From the NCBI RefSeq assembly GCF_002077155.1, contig NZ_CP015027.1, positions 3,078,501-3,142,500 on the forward strand: a stretch of 64,000 bases of DNA, given 5' to 3'. The stretch comes from Sporosarcina sp. P33 (lineage in GTDB: Bacteria > Bacillota > Bacilli > Bacillales_A > Planococcaceae). Under the pieces are notes generated by a model. It was not told the DNA's origin. It worked only from the letters and a program-made list of their open reading frames with translations, and did no database searches. Made by a program: the position numbers and the translations under genes. This document shows positions 33,388-44,618 of the stretch, piece by piece. Numbering within the stretch: position 1 is the stretch's first letter; each line of letters begins with the position of its first letter.

Positions 33388-34362
33388 TTGGAAAAAATTA
33401 AGTTAATGTCGCTTTATACGGATTTCCGCAAAGATATGTCCTATATTGAAAAAAAGCTTGAACGTTCCGTGCAATCTTCTTCTCCCATTGTCCGTCAAGC
33501 TTCTTTGCATTTACTGAAAGCGGGAGGCAAAAGAATTCGGCCGATCTTTGTAATTCTGGCTGCTCAATTCGGAACCTATTCGCTTGAGAATGCTTCAAAA
33601 GTAGCTGTATCGCTGGAGCTGATTCACATGGCGTCTCTCGTCCATGATGATGTAATTGATGACTCTGACATGCGGCGCGGTTTGGAGACGGTTAAAGCGA
33701 AATGGAACAACCGGGTGGCAATGTACGCAGGAGATTTCATCTTTTCGCGCGCACTGACTTCTATCGGAAATATCGAAAAAGCGCCTGTACATCAAATATT
33801 GGCAGAGACGATGCTGGAAATATGCAAAGGGGAAATCATTCAGATTGATTTCCAGCAGCAAACCGAACAGAATTTGCGTGATTATTTGCAGCGCATCAAA
33901 CGGAAAACAGCCTTATTGCTGTCCTCCAGCTGTGAACTGGGTGCATTGAGTGCGGATGCGGATGCAGAGACTGTGCAGAAATTGAAACGGTACGGCTATT
34001 TTACAGGCATGGCGTTTCAAATTGTTGATGATATTCTGGATATTACATCAACAGACGAAGAGCTCGGCAAACCGGCCGGAAGCGATTTATTAAACGGTCA
34101 TATCACTCTTCCTGTTTTATACATAAAAGACGATGAACAATTCAAACCGTACATGGAACGTGCATTTACGGGGAAGATGGAAGAGTCTGACCGTCAGGCG
34201 ATGCTTCGTTATATCCGTCAGAGCGGTGCGATAGATAAAGCCCAGCATATCAGTGATCTTTACTTGGCGAAAGCACTTAAAGAGCTGGAAAGTCTGCCAA
34301 ACGGCAAATCCAAAAAGGCGCTGGTACAGATTGCGGACTTCATCGGTCAGCGAAAATATTGA
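33388..34362 (+). CDS. hepT: Heptaprenyl diphosphate synthase component 2
   Basis: A 324-residue catalytic polyprenyl synthase subunit with first Asp-rich motif DDVIDD, second motif DDILD, and GGKRIRP. The product with HepS is heptaprenyl diphosphate, implying MK-7. TTG at 33388 has GAAGG eight bases upstream and gives the same length as the Geobacillus protein (323); an ATG at 33361 overlapping the menG stop lacks a site. Confidence 0.93.
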   Translation: MEKIKLMSLYTDFRKDMSYIEKKLERSVQSSSPIVRQASLHLLKAGGKRIRPIFVILAAQFGTYSLENASKVAVSLELIHMASLVHDDVIDDSDMRRGLETVKAKWNNRVAMYAGDFIFSRALTSIGNIEKAPVHQILAETMLEICKGEIIQIDFQQQTEQNLRDYLQRIKRKTALLLSSSCELGALSADADAETVQKLKRYGYFTGMAFQIVDDILDITSTDEELGKPAGSDLLNGHITLPVLYIKDDEQFKPYMERAFTGKMEESDRQAMLRYIRQSGAIDKAQHISDLYLAKALKELESLPNGKSKKALVQIADFIGQRKY

Positions 34363-34378
34363 CGATGTTTGTTAATAG

Positions 34379-34407
34379 TTGAAAGAAAAAGGTGTCAATG
34401 GTAGTAT
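34379..34407 (+). promoter_or_regulatory. Sigma-A promoter of ndk
   Basis: TTGAAA (34379-34384), 17 bases, TAGTAT (34402-34407), 45 bases before ndk. Confidence 0.75.
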
Positions 34408-34452
34408 TTAAAAGGGTTATTCCCTATATACGGATGAAGGAGTGTTTAACAG

Positions 34453-34899
34453 ATGGAAAGAACATTTTTAATGGTAAAGCCTGACGGTGTACAGCGTAAC
34501 CTTATTGGTGAAATCGTTGGCCGTTTTGAAGACAAAGGATTTCAATTAGTTGGCGGGAAATTGATGAACATTTCTCAAGAACTTGCTGAACAGCATTACG
34601 GTGAGCACAAAGAACGTCCATTTTTCGGAGAGCTTGTAGAATTCATCACGTCCGGACCAGTTTTCGCTATGGTTTGGGAAGGTGAGAACGTAATCTCTAC
34701 TGCGCGTTTGATGATGGGTGCTACAAATCCAAAAGAATCAGCTCCAGGTACTATTCGTGGGGATTTCGCTGTAACTGTAGGCAAGAATATCATTCACGGT
34801 TCAGATTCATCTGAGTCAGCAAGCCGCGAGATCAACTTGTTCTTCAAAGAAGAAGAGCTTGTGACTTATGACAAAACAGTGAATAACTGGATTAACTAA
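34453..34899 (+). CDS. ndk: Nucleoside diphosphate kinase
   Basis: A 148-residue enzyme that balances nucleoside triphosphates. The N-terminal [18 protein letters not shown] and the active-site His in NIIHGSDS are present; full family length. It has its own promoter and a good terminator, so it is a single-gene unit. Confidence 0.97.
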   Translation: MERTFLMVKPDGVQRNLIGEIVGRFEDKGFQLVGGKLMNISQELAEQHYGEHKERPFFGELVEFITSGPVFAMVWEGENVISTARLMMGATNPKESAPGTIRGDFAVTVGKNIIHGSDSSESASREINLFFKEEELVTYDKTVNNWIN

Positions 34900-34905
34900 T
34901 CGCCA

Positions 34906-34940
34906 CAAACAGCCGAGCGAATTTCGCGAGGCTGTTTTTC
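34906..34940 (+). terminator. Terminator of ndk
   Basis: AAACAGCC pairs with GGCTGTTT, loop with GCGAATTTCGC palindrome, then T residues. Confidence 0.85.
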
Positions 34941-34986
34941 TTATACATAGGACATGCTTTTTCCGTTATAATAGGAACGTACATAG

Positions 34987-35784
<798 letters not shown>

Positions 35785-35807
35785 AACATACAACGGAGGA
35801 ATTGAAT

Positions 35808-36989
35808 ATGCGGTTTATAACAGCTGGTGAATCACATGGCCCGCAGCTTACAGCCATCATTGAGGGATTACCCGCACAGATGGAACTGACAGCTGAAATG
35901 ATTAATAAAGAATTGAAAAGAAGACAGGGCGGACACGGCAGAGGCCGGAGAATGCAGATAGAAAAAGACCGGGTGGAAATTTCGTCCGGAGTGCGCCACG
36001 GCAAGACGATAGGTTCACCGGTCACCCTGACAGTCGTCAATGATGACTGGAAGCATTGGACAGGAATCATGGGAGTCGAACCTCTTCCTGAAGACGTCAA
36101 CCCGGAAGATGTAAAGCGTCAAATTACTCGCCCGCGTCCGGGACATGCGGATCTTGTCGGCGGCATGAAATACGGGCATCGTGATTTACGGAATGTTCTT
36201 GAACGCTCCTCTGCACGTGAAACGACAATGCGTGTGGCAATCGGTGCGGTGGCGAAGCAGTTTCTCCGTCAGCTGGGCATAGAGACAGTAGCCCATGTGA
36301 CGGAAATCGGCGGCATTGAAACAGATCCTGCAGCGTATGCAGAGTTGTCAGTTGAAGAATTGCGCGCCATCGTGGAAGAAGATGCCGTATATTGTGCAGA
36401 CAAAGAAGCATCTGTCAAAATGACGGAAGCGATTGATGATATCAAGAAACGCGGCGATACACTCGGCGGTGTAGTGGAAGTTATTATTGAAGGATGCCCT
36501 CCCGGAATTGGCAGCTATGTGCAGTTTGACCGGAAAATGGACGGGAAACTGGCGGGCGCCATGATGAGCATCAATGCGTTTAAAGGTGTGGAAGTGGGTC
36601 TTGGGTTTGAGATGGCGAAAATGCCGGGCAGTGAAGTGCATGACGAAATTGGCTGGGATGCAGAGCGGGGATATTACCGCAAATCCAATCGTTTAGGCGG
36701 TCTTGAAGGCGGTATGACGACGGGAATGCCGATCGTGGTCCGCGGCGTAATGAAACCGATCCCGACTCTTTATAAACCGCTGGAGAGCGTGGATATAGTC
36801 ACAAAAGAACCTTTTGTAGCGACAATTGAGCGATCCGATCCTTGCGCGGTTCCGGCAGCGTCCGTAGTAGCGGAGCATGTCATCGCCACAGAGATGGCAA
36901 AAGCAATCATGGAAGAATTCCGTTCAGATACAATGGACGGCTTACAGAAGGATATTGAACAATATAGACAGTACGTAAAGGAGTTTTAA
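35808..36989 (+). CDS. aroC: Chorismate synthase
   Basis: A 393-residue FMN-dependent enzyme converting 5-enolpyruvylshikimate 3-phosphate to chorismate. The N-terminus [24 protein letters not shown] and the [13 protein letters not shown] block are family signatures. ATG at 35808 lies eight bases after GGAGGA; TTG at 35802 is too close. It starts the aro cluster; aroB follows after one base. In B. subtilis it is also called aroF. Confidence 0.97.
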   Translation: MRFITAGESHGPQLTAIIEGLPAQMELTAEMINKELKRRQGGHGRGRRMQIEKDRVEISSGVRHGKTIGSPVTLTVVNDDWKHWTGIMGVEPLPEDVNPEDVKRQITRPRPGHADLVGGMKYGHRDLRNVLERSSARETTMRVAIGAVAKQFLRQLGIETVAHVTEIGGIETDPAAYAELSVEELRAIVEEDAVYCADKEASVKMTEAIDDIKKRGDTLGGVVEVIIEGCPPGIGSYVQFDRKMDGKLAGAMMSINAFKGVEVGLGFEMAKMPGSEVHDEIGWDAERGYYRKSNRLGGLEGGMTTGMPIVVRGVMKPIPTLYKPLESVDIVTKEPFVATIERSDPCAVPAASVVAEHVIATEMAKAIMEEFRSDTMDGLQKDIEQYRQYVKEF

Positions 36990-36990
36990 G

Positions 36991-38097
36991 ATGGATAAGC
37001 TAACCGTTTCCGTCCGCGACCAACAGTACGATGTCCATGTTGGATCAAAAACATATGATTTATTTTCAACTGAATATGCAGAGTTATTAAACGGGACAGA
37101 TAAAATCGGCATTATTGCGGATGCGCATGTAGCTGAATTGCATTTGCCGTTACTGCAGGATGCGCTTATCCGTTCAGGCCGCGAGGTATCGGTGAAAATC
37201 GTGCCTGGCGGCGAAAGCTGCAAAGTGCCGCAAGTCTATGTGGATTGCCAGTCCTTTTTACTGACGGAAGGATTTACGCGCAACTCGCTTCTTATAGCAT
37301 TTGGCGGAGGAGCATGCGGAGACTTGACGGGCTTTGTAGCAGCTACATTCATGCGGGGGATCCGTTTTATTCAATGCCCGACAACGGTTCTTGCGCATGA
37401 CAGCGCGGTCGGCGGGAAGACAGCAATTAATATGCCCGAAGGAAAGAACATGGTAGGTTCATTCCACCAGCCTTCCGCTGTGCTGTTTGATACGGATGTT
37501 TTCAAGACATTGCCGGCTGCTGAAATGCGTTCTGGCCTTGCGGAGCTTATCAAGCACGCATTCATCTCGGATGCGAAGTGGACAGAACAGCTGCTGGAGA
37601 AAGATCAGTTTTCTGCACCTTCGATTCCATGGCTTCAAAAAGAGCTCCTGCAAGGGATCAAAGTCAAGGCTGCGATTGTGGGAGAAGACGAATTTGAAAA
37701 CTCTACACGCAAGTTCCTGAATTTTGGCCATACTTTTGGTCATGCAGTGGAAGCTGCTTCAGGTTTCGGCAGCCTTAGTCACGGAGAGTGTGTCATGATC
37801 GGTATGGGATACGCCTTCTTGTTAAGTGAAAAGTATGGAGAGATCCCTGAAGGGTTCACAGACCGTTATCTGCATTTCGCAAAGAAAAACGGCTACACTT
37901 TCGCACCTGTATTCTCTTATAGTTTTGAAGAGTTACTGTCTTATATGCAAAAAGATAAAAAAGCCTCTTTCGGGAAGATGAATTTTGTTTTACTGAAAAA
38001 AATTGGAGAGCCGTTTGTCAAAGAAATCAGTTCAGATGACTGCCGGCTAGCTTTTGCAGAATTCAAAGAAAAGCTGGAAAGCGAGGGAATTGTATGA
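36991..38097 (+). CDS. aroB: 3-dehydroquinate synthase
   Basis: A 368-residue NAD- and zinc-dependent enzyme, second step of the shikimate pathway. The NAD-binding block GGGACGDLTGFVAATFMRG, DSAVGGKTAIN and the metal-ligand histidines in FGHTFGHAVE are present. It overlaps aroH by four bases. Confidence 0.97.
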   Translation: MDKLTVSVRDQQYDVHVGSKTYDLFSTEYAELLNGTDKIGIIADAHVAELHLPLLQDALIRSGREVSVKIVPGGESCKVPQVYVDCQSFLLTEGFTRNSLLIAFGGGACGDLTGFVAATFMRGIRFIQCPTTVLAHDSAVGGKTAINMPEGKNMVGSFHQPSAVLFDTDVFKTLPAAEMRSGLAELIKHAFISDAKWTEQLLEKDQFSAPSIPWLQKELLQGIKVKAAIVGEDEFENSTRKFLNFGHTFGHAVEAASGFGSLSHGECVMIGMGYAFLLSEKYGEIPEGFTDRYLHFAKKNGYTFAPVFSYSFEELLSYMQKDKKASFGKMNFVLLKKIGEPFVKEISSDDCRLAFAEFKEKLESEGIV

Positions 38098-38459
38098 GTG
38101 TCAGAGGAATCAGAGGAGCAACAACAGTAGAGAGCGATGATGCACAGGAAATCCTAAAGGCTACAGAATTGCTAGTATTGGAAATGGCAGAGGCTAATGA
38201 GTTCGGACCGGAAGATATCGGATCGGTAATCGTCTCTACGACAGTGGATGTCAAAGCGGCATTCCCGGCAAAATCTATCCGTTCCATCAAAGGCTGGACT
38301 TACGTGCCGGTCATGTGCACCCATGAAATCGATGTTCCGGGATCAATGCGCAAATGCATCCGCGTCATGATGAATGTCAATACTTCTAAAGAACAACATG
38401 AAATCCAGCATATCTATCAGAATAAAGCCGTTCAACTGCGGCCAGACCTGCAAAAATAA
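38094..38459 (+). CDS. aroH: Chorismate mutase, AroH class
   Basis: A 121-residue trimeric monofunctional enzyme that rearranges chorismate to prephenate. The N-terminus VRGIRGATTVESD, the AFPAKSIR block and C-terminal AVQLRPDL are typical. In B. subtilis the trp operon follows; here hisC follows directly after 29 bases. Confidence 0.96.
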   Translation: MSVRGIRGATTVESDDAQEILKATELLVLEMAEANEFGPEDIGSVIVSTTVDVKAAFPAKSIRSIKGWTYVPVMCTHEIDVPGSMRKCIRVMMNVNTSKEQHEIQHIYQNKAVQLRPDLQK

Positions 38460-38488
38460 TCTGCTGGAAGTAAAGGAGAAGGCGCTCT

Positions 38489-39580
38489 ATGAAATGGAAA
38501 TCAATTTTACACACGATGAAACCTTATACACCCGGCCGTTCATTAGAAGATGTCAAACGTACATACGGCCTGCATGAAGTACATAAGCTCGCTTCAAATG
38601 AGAATCCCTATGGTTCTTCACCGGAAGTCGCAGAATATTTACGTTCAAAGGCTGCACAATTTGAAATCTATCCAGACGGGTATACGGCGGGATTGCGCAC
38701 GAAACTGGCGGAATTTCATCAGATCGATCCGAACGAAATCCTCTTTGGCAATGGTTCAGATGAGATTGTAACCATTATTTCAAGGGCTTTACTGCAGCCT
38801 GGCAAGAACACGGTGATGGCTTCTGTTACGTTCCCGCAATATGCACATAATGCAAAAATTGAAGGCGCGGAAATTCGTGAAGTTTCCCTGCTTGAAAATG
38901 GTGATCATGATTTGGAAGGCTTCTTACAAGCTTCGGATGAAGAAACGGCCGTCATCTGGGTGTGTAATCCAAACAACCCGACAGGCAATCTGTTATCCAG
39001 CGAAGCAATCAGAGATTTCCTTGACCGTGCACCTGAAACTGCCCTTATTGTTCTTGATGAAGCCTACTTTGAATATGTCACCGATCCTGCGCAGCAAGAC
39101 GCGATCCCGTGGATTCATGACTATGATAATCTGATTGTTCTGCGCACATTTTCTAAAGCATATGGACTTGCCAGTTTCCGTATCGGGTACGGCGTCACGA
39201 ACGAAGCTAACATTTCCCAATTAAATAAAGTGCGCAATCCATTCAACAATAGCTCCCTGGCATTGGCAGTGGCGGAAGCAGCGCTTTCTGATCAGCAATT
39301 TCTTCAGCATTGTGTAACGAAAAATGATGAAGAGCGCGCACGTTTTATGGACTATGCGAAGCAGCATTCGCTGGATATCTATCCGTCTGCTACGAATTTC
39401 GTGCTGATAGCTGTACCTGGCGATGCGGATGAGGCATGCGAGAATCTATTGAAAAATGGCTTCATCGTCCGCAGCGGAAATTTGCTCGGGACGCCGGGAT
39501 ATATTCGCGTAACCATTGGAACGCATGAGCAAAATACAGGATTCTTTAAGGCGTTCGATCAATTATTAACTGACAAGTAA
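38489..39580 (+). CDS. hisC: Histidinol-phosphate / aromatic aminotransferase
   Basis: A 363-residue class I/II PLP aminotransferase. KLASNENPYG near the N-terminus, NPNNPTG, LDEAYFEY and the PLP lysine in RTFSKAYGLASFRIGYG are present. Located within the aromatic cluster, it probably serves both histidine and tyrosine/phenylalanine synthesis, as in B. subtilis. AAGGAG precedes the ATG at 38489. Confidence 0.95.
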   Translation: MKWKSILHTMKPYTPGRSLEDVKRTYGLHEVHKLASNENPYGSSPEVAEYLRSKAAQFEIYPDGYTAGLRTKLAEFHQIDPNEILFGNGSDEIVTIISRALLQPGKNTVMASVTFPQYAHNAKIEGAEIREVSLLENGDHDLEGFLQASDEETAVIWVCNPNNPTGNLLSSEAIRDFLDRAPETALIVLDEAYFEYVTDPAQQDAIPWIHDYDNLIVLRTFSKAYGLASFRIGYGVTNEANISQLNKVRNPFNNSSLALAVAEAALSDQQFLQHCVTKNDEERARFMDYAKQHSLDIYPSATNFVLIAVPGDADEACENLLKNGFIVRSGNLLGTPGYIRVTIGTHEQNTGFFKAFDQLLTDK

Positions 39581-39592
39581 GGATAGGTGACA

Positions 39593-40705
39593 ATGAAAAC
39601 TACTGTAAGCATAATTGGCCTGGGGTTGATCGGAGGATCACTTGGTCTCGCATTGAAACGAAATCCGGACATCCATATAATCGGTTTTGACCGCTCGTAT
39701 TCAACAGCCGATGAGGCATTCCGCAGAGGAATTATCGATACGGTTGCACCTTCCGCAAAATCAGCCTGTGAACAGGCTGACTTTGTTTTTTTTGCAACAC
39801 CTGTGAATACGACGGTGTCGCTTTTTGAAGAAGCTGTCGAATGGGATTTTAAAGAGCACGCAATTGTTTCGGATACAGGAAGTACAAAGAAACCAATCAT
39901 GGATGCAGCAAAAGCATTACAAGAAAAAGGAATCAATTTTATTGGCGGGCACCCGATGGCCGGCTCCCATAAAAGCGGGGTCACTGCTGCCATGGAACAT
40001 TTATTTGAAAACGCCTATTATATCCTGACTCCGAATGAATCAACTACTGAAGAACAAATCACTCAAATTGAAACACTTCTTGAAACAACAAAAGCAAAGC
40101 TGATTGTTCTGCAGGCGGAAGAGCATGACCGCATGACCGCCATCATCAGCCATTTTCCTCATTTGGTTGCATCTTCACTGGTCGGCCGCCTGGCGCAGCA
40201 GGAAGAAGGACAGCCGTTTGTAAAAAAGTTGGCTGCCGGCGGATTTCGTGACTTAACAAGAATTGCTTCTGCTGATCCTGTCATGTGGCGTGATATTACC
40301 ATTCAAAATAGGGAAGAGCTGCTGGCGCAAGTAGACGGCTGGCTCGGTGAAATGAACAATATTCGTGACATGCTGCTGGAGAACGATCCCGAGCAGATTT
40401 TCGATTTCTTCGCGCAAGCAAAAACGTACCGGGATCAGCTGCCTTCTACGAACGAAGGAGCAGTTCAAGGCGCATTGTATATGACGTTTGATTTACACAT
40501 TGATATTCCGGACCATCCGGGTGTCATTTCTGAAATTACGGAAATCCTTGCAGATGCCAATATCAGTCTGACGAATATCCGTATTGTGGAAACACGGACA
40601 GATGTTTACGGTATTCTGGTCATCAGTTTTCAATCGGCTGCTGAACGTAAGCGGGCCCGTCAAGTATTGACAGCAGAAACTGATTATTCGATGCACGTAC
40701 TTTAA
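39593..40705 (+). CDS. tyrA: Prephenate dehydrogenase
   Basis: A 370-residue NAD enzyme forming 4-hydroxyphenylpyruvate on the tyrosine branch. The Rossmann motif GLGLIGGSLGLAL, catalytic-region GGHPMAGSHKSGV and a C-terminal ACT domain (about 295-370, DIPDHPGVISEITEIL) for feedback control are visible. ATG at 39593 is preferred over GTG at 39587 because AAGGA is then nine bases away. Confidence 0.96.
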   Translation: MKTTVSIIGLGLIGGSLGLALKRNPDIHIIGFDRSYSTADEAFRRGIIDTVAPSAKSACEQADFVFFATPVNTTVSLFEEAVEWDFKEHAIVSDTGSTKKPIMDAAKALQEKGINFIGGHPMAGSHKSGVTAAMEHLFENAYYILTPNESTTEEQITQIETLLETTKAKLIVLQAEEHDRMTAIISHFPHLVASSLVGRLAQQEEGQPFVKKLAAGGFRDLTRIASADPVMWRDITIQNREELLAQVDGWLGEMNNIRDMLLENDPEQIFDFFAQAKTYRDQLPSTNEGAVQGALYMTFDLHIDIPDHPGVISEITEILADANISLTNIRIVETRTDVYGILVISFQSAAERKRARQVLTAETDYSMHVL

Positions 40706-40720
40706 AAGGGGGAGAGCGCT

Positions 40721-42016
40721 ATGTCAGAACAACAGACTGTTTCATATGAAAAGCCCGTCCTGCGCGGAACATTACAGGTGCCGGGAGACAAATCCATTTC
40801 TCACCGCGCGGTTATGCTGGGATCAATCGCCAAAGGAAAGACGACGATTTCCGGGTTTTTAGATGGAGAAGATTGCCTGAGCACAATTGAGATGTTCAAA
40901 CAGCTGGGGGTATCCATTACACGCAATGGGACCGATGTTACGGTGGAAAGTCCCGGAATTGCAGATTGGCAGACGCCTGACAAAGCGCTCGATGCAGGTA
41001 ATTCCGGAACGACAGCCCGCTTAATGCTTGGTATTTTATCGGGTTCATCTGTCACTTCCACGATGTGCGGCGACCAGTATTTGTCCAAGCGTCCCATGAA
41101 ACGCGTGACAAACCCGCTGGAACAAATGGGTGCCAAGATTACTGGTGAAGGAGAGGCAGATTACTTGCCGCTGACCATAACTGGTACACCATTGCAGCCT
41201 ATTGACTATTTGATGCCCGTCGCGAGTGCGCAAGTAAAATCCGCTGTATTGCTTGCCGGTCTGCAAGCCAAAGGTACAACTGCCGTTACGGAAATTTCGG
41301 TATCACGCGATCACACAGAACGTATGCTGGTGCAATTCGGCGCGAAACTTGAACAGCATGACAAAACTATACGGATCAAAGGCGGACAGCAGTTGACGGG
41401 AACAGACGTAGTGGTACCCGGAGATATTTCATCAGCGGCATTTTTCATGGTGGCTGCTGCAGTAGTCGAAAACAGTGATGTATCGTTCTTAAAAGTTGGA
41501 TTGAATCCAACTCGAACAGGTATACTGGACGTACTGGCTTCGATGGGTGTTCATATCGAACAATCGGATGAACAAGGTTTTTCCGGCGAACGGTACGGCA
41601 CAGTGCGAATTCGCCACTCTAAGTTACAAGGGACTGAAATTGGCGGAGACCTGATTCCGCGATTAATCGATGAGCTTCCTGTGCTTGCACTGCTGGCTAC
41701 ACAAGCTGAAGGAAAGACCGTCATCAAAGATGCGGAAGAACTGCGTGTCAAAGAAACTGACCGTATTGAAGCGGTAGCCGCTGAACTGCGGAAACTTGGG
41801 GCGGATATCGAAACGACGCCGGACGGAATGATTATTACCGGACCGACGCCTTTAACGGGTGCTGTGCTGCAATCCTACGGAGATCACCGTCTTGGCATGA
41901 TGGCGGCAATCGCTGGGCTGATTACGTCGGGTCCTGTCCATATAGAGAATCCGTCATGTATCGCTATTTCGTATCCGCGTTTTTTCGAGGACCTTTCGGG
42001 GCTAGTCAATCAATAA
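40721..42016 (+). CDS. aroA: 3-phosphoshikimate 1-carboxyvinyltransferase (EPSP synthase)
   Basis: A 431-residue two-domain enzyme joining phosphoenolpyruvate to shikimate 3-phosphate. PGDKSISHRAVMLG, DAGNSGTTARLMLG, KSAVLLAGL, VKETDRI and YGDHRLGMM are seen in order. The pattern resembles the Bacillus class II form. It closes the aro cluster, and the TPR gene ypiA follows after 27 bases. Named aroE in older B. subtilis usage. Confidence 0.97.
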   Translation: MSEQQTVSYEKPVLRGTLQVPGDKSISHRAVMLGSIAKGKTTISGFLDGEDCLSTIEMFKQLGVSITRNGTDVTVESPGIADWQTPDKALDAGNSGTTARLMLGILSGSSVTSTMCGDQYLSKRPMKRVTNPLEQMGAKITGEGEADYLPLTITGTPLQPIDYLMPVASAQVKSAVLLAGLQAKGTTAVTEISVSRDHTERMLVQFGAKLEQHDKTIRIKGGQQLTGTDVVVPGDISSAAFFMVAAAVVENSDVSFLKVGLNPTRTGILDVLASMGVHIEQSDEQGFSGERYGTVRIRHSKLQGTEIGGDLIPRLIDELPVLALLATQAEGKTVIKDAEELRVKETDRIEAVAAELRKLGADIETTPDGMIITGPTPLTGAVLQSYGDHRLGMMAAIAGLITSGPVHIENPSCIAISYPRFFEDLSGLVNQ

Positions 42017-42043
42017 AGCAGAACAGAAAGCTCAGGTGAAAAA

Positions 42044-43306
42044 ATGAATGTATTGCAGGAATTGGAGCAAATTTTACTCGACGGAGATTTGAATGCCCTT
42101 GAGGATAACATACAGAAACTGCTGGCATCCAATGAATATGACGCATTATACGATGTGGCAAACATGCTAATCGACTATGGATTTATTGGGCAGGCAGACT
42201 TTATATTCTCTCAGCTATTACTTGTATTTCCCGGCGAAGCACAGCTAAAGATAGATCGTGCCGCAGCATTACTTGAACTCGGCGAAGAAGATGAAGCATT
42301 ATTATTGCTGACTGACATTTCACCAGATGAGGAAGAGTATGTACAGGCACTGCTTGCACAGGCAGATTACTATCAGATGGTGGGACTGGCGGAAACGGCC
42401 CTGTCCAAAGTGCGGGAAGCGGCCGGCCTGGCTCCTCACGAACCGGTGATTCAGCTCGCGCAGGCAGAACTGCTGCTGGATTCAGGAAGATACAGTGAAG
42501 CCGTGAGGATCTATCAGAAACTTCACGAGGCGCATGATGAGCTGGCAGGTGTGCGCCTGTCTTCACGTCTTGCGGAAGCATACAGTGCAGGTGCTGCGTA
42601 TGAGGAGGCTATCCCGTTCTACGAGGAGCTCCTGGATAAAGAAGAAAATCCTGAAGAGCTGTTCGGTCTGGGCCTTGCTTATTATCAAACAGCCCGCTAT
42701 CCGGAAGCAATCCGGCGTCTGGAGCAGCTGCTTGAAATGGACCCGGATTATTTCTCTGCCTATATGCTTACAGGACAAAGCTACGCGCAGATGAATGAAG
42801 ATAAGCAGGCTTATGAATGGTTCAAGAAAGGTATTGAACGGGATGCATTTGATAAAGAATTACAGCTTGCTGCCGGAAAATCCGCATTGAAACTGCAACT
42901 GCCCGAAGAGGCTGAAAAACATTTGCAGGAGGCGCTGGTGCTTGATCCGGAATACATCGATGCACTGGTAACGCTTGCGTCGCTCTATGAACAGCAGGAA
43001 AAGGATGACCTCTTAATCGAACTGCTGACCTACGCTGAAGCTGATCAGTTAGAGATACCTTTACTCCACGCATTTTTTGCATATGCCTATGAACGCACAG
43101 AAGATTTTAAAAAGGCGTATGAAATGTATTTGAAAGCATATGATGGGATGAACGAAGATGCTGCCTTTTTGGATCAATATGCACGATTCCTGCTGGAGGA
43201 AGGTAAACGTGACGAGGCTTTGCCTGTTATTCAGCAATTAGTGCGAATCGCACCGCATGAAGAAGAATGGACAGCATATATCGCGCAATCTGAAGAGGAG
43301 GGATAA
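42044..43306 (+). CDS. ypiA: TPR-repeat protein YpiA
   Basis: A 420-residue acidic soluble protein made of about ten tetratricopeptide repeats across its whole length (for example ELFGLGLAYYQTARYPEAI and ALVTLASLYEQQEKDDL). TPR arrays bind other proteins; the partner is unknown. Length and position match B. subtilis YpiA. Confidence 0.9.
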   Translation: MNVLQELEQILLDGDLNALEDNIQKLLASNEYDALYDVANMLIDYGFIGQADFIFSQLLLVFPGEAQLKIDRAAALLELGEEDEALLLLTDISPDEEEYVQALLAQADYYQMVGLAETALSKVREAAGLAPHEPVIQLAQAELLLDSGRYSEAVRIYQKLHEAHDELAGVRLSSRLAEAYSAGAAYEEAIPFYEELLDKEENPEELFGLGLAYYQTARYPEAIRRLEQLLEMDPDYFSAYMLTGQSYAQMNEDKQAYEWFKKGIERDAFDKELQLAAGKSALKLQLPEEAEKHLQEALVLDPEYIDALVTLASLYEQQEKDDLLIELLTYAEADQLEIPLLHAFFAYAYERTEDFKKAYEMYLKAYDGMNEDAAFLDQYARFLLEEGKRDEALPVIQQLVRIAPHEEEWTAYIAQSEEEG

Positions 43307-43307
43307 G

Positions 43308-43868
43308 ATGATGGCCATGGTTCCTGTAACTGCCAAAAAAGAATTCTTGAGGTGGTTTTTGAAACGCTATCGATTAAAGCGGCGGGAATGTGTATGGATT
43401 TTAAATTATCTTCTCAGCAATGAACATCTATTGACGAATGTTCACTTTACAGATGAAGCTCATCATTGTCCGAGGGCCATGATTATTTCTACAACTGAAG
43501 TTGACAGCATTCCGTTTCGCTTTTATAAAGGGAATCTGATGACAGCTGATGCGGAAAAATCATTTCATGATCTCCGGCTGCATCCCGATGAAGATATGTT
43601 CATCCAGCTGAACTTCAAAGACAGCAATAAATGTCCGGAGTATGCCAGTGTAGCGGAGGAAAATCCTTATTTGCCGGAAGATCTTCTTAAGAAAAGAAAA
43701 GATCAGCAAATAGCAGAAAAACTCCTGGAAGAAAGCTTCACGTTGACGACAAACGACATGTTGCTGAAAAGAATTGATGAAGCGCTGGATAATGGCGACC
43801 GTGAATTATTTATCAGCCTGACGGCAATGCTGAATGAGATGAAAAAAGACAAGGACACCAACCGATGA
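43308..43868 (+). CDS. ypiB: UPF0302 protein YpiB
   Basis: A 186-residue protein of the UPF0302 family (KKEFLRWFLKRYRLKRRECVWIL near the N-terminus; HFTDEAHHCPRAMIIS in the middle). Function is not established; homologues are linked to respiratory-complex genes by position. ATG at 43308 is six bases after GGAGG; the frame extends back into ypiA without support. Confidence 0.88.
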   Translation: MMAMVPVTAKKEFLRWFLKRYRLKRRECVWILNYLLSNEHLLTNVHFTDEAHHCPRAMIISTTEVDSIPFRFYKGNLMTADAEKSFHDLRLHPDEDMFIQLNFKDSNKCPEYASVAEENPYLPEDLLKKRKDQQIAEKLLEESFTLTTNDMLLKRIDEALDNGDRELFISLTAMLNEMKKDKDTNR

Positions 43869-43953
43869 TTTCGCCCTTTGCGGTGAAGTCATTGGTTTGC
43901 GTTGCGGGAACATATGAGCTACACTTTACTGAATAATGTTAGGGGGAATGACA

Positions 43954-44403
43954 ATGAACTGGGTTCCAAAAGATGTAGATACCTACATAAATCAGAAAGA
44001 ATATATCGACACAATTGTTGTGCCGCTGATTGCTGTCGATACCCGGCCGGAAACGATGAAAAACAGTGCTTCTTCCTCGGAGTTCCTGATGAATCTGTCA
44101 ATGTTCATCGAGAAGCAGTTTAAAGGCCGCATGATGTTCATGCCGCCAGTTTCCTATACGCAGTCAACCGACTTGCAGCAGATCGCAGACACACTGTCAG
44201 AAGACCTGAAGAAATCTTCATTTACGCATATCTTCTATCTGACCACCGACCCGAAGTGGACAAGCATAAACACAGAAGGAAAAGTTGTCTGGCTGCCGTC
44301 CATTCCGCTGGAGACGATGGATGACCATTTGCGCCAGACTATTATGGAAGATCAGCTGCGGCAAGTGCTGACACATTTCATGGAAAGCTGGAATATGCAG
44401 TAA
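43954..44403 (+). CDS. ypiF: DUF2487 protein YpiF
   Basis: A 149-residue soluble protein whose N-terminus NQKEYIDTIVVPLIAVD matches DUF2487. It always neighbours qcrABC in Bacillales, but its role is unknown. ATG at 43954 follows AGGGGG by seven bases; an earlier ATG at 43936 overlaps that site. Confidence 0.88.
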   Translation: MNWVPKDVDTYINQKEYIDTIVVPLIAVDTRPETMKNSASSSEFLMNLSMFIEKQFKGRMMFMPPVSYTQSTDLQQIADTLSEDLKKSSFTHIFYLTTDPKWTSINTEGKVVWLPSIPLETMDDHLRQTIMEDQLRQVLTHFMESWNMQ

Positions 44404-44618
44404 TTCTGAACATGCGGATAGAAACGTCTGCGTGGTAATGGCTTGCGGATGAGCTGAAGGTGCAGCGGAAGTTTCTGAGCATACATTCATGCCCCTTGAT
44501 CCGCTGATCTGTTATTGTCAATCTGCCGCTGCCCATTTCACCTTGGCCGGCTTTCCAATACGCGCCTTCTTGAGAGGGCATCAGGCACTTTTTGCAAGTA
44601 ATAAAAGAACTGTGTCTG
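44404..44618 (+). other. Unexplained intergenic block before the qcr regulatory region
   Basis: About 215 bases with no supported gene, hairpin terminator or repeat. A minus-strand frame is open for 83 codons across it but has no ribosome-binding site and no recognisable protein pattern. Confidence 0.4.
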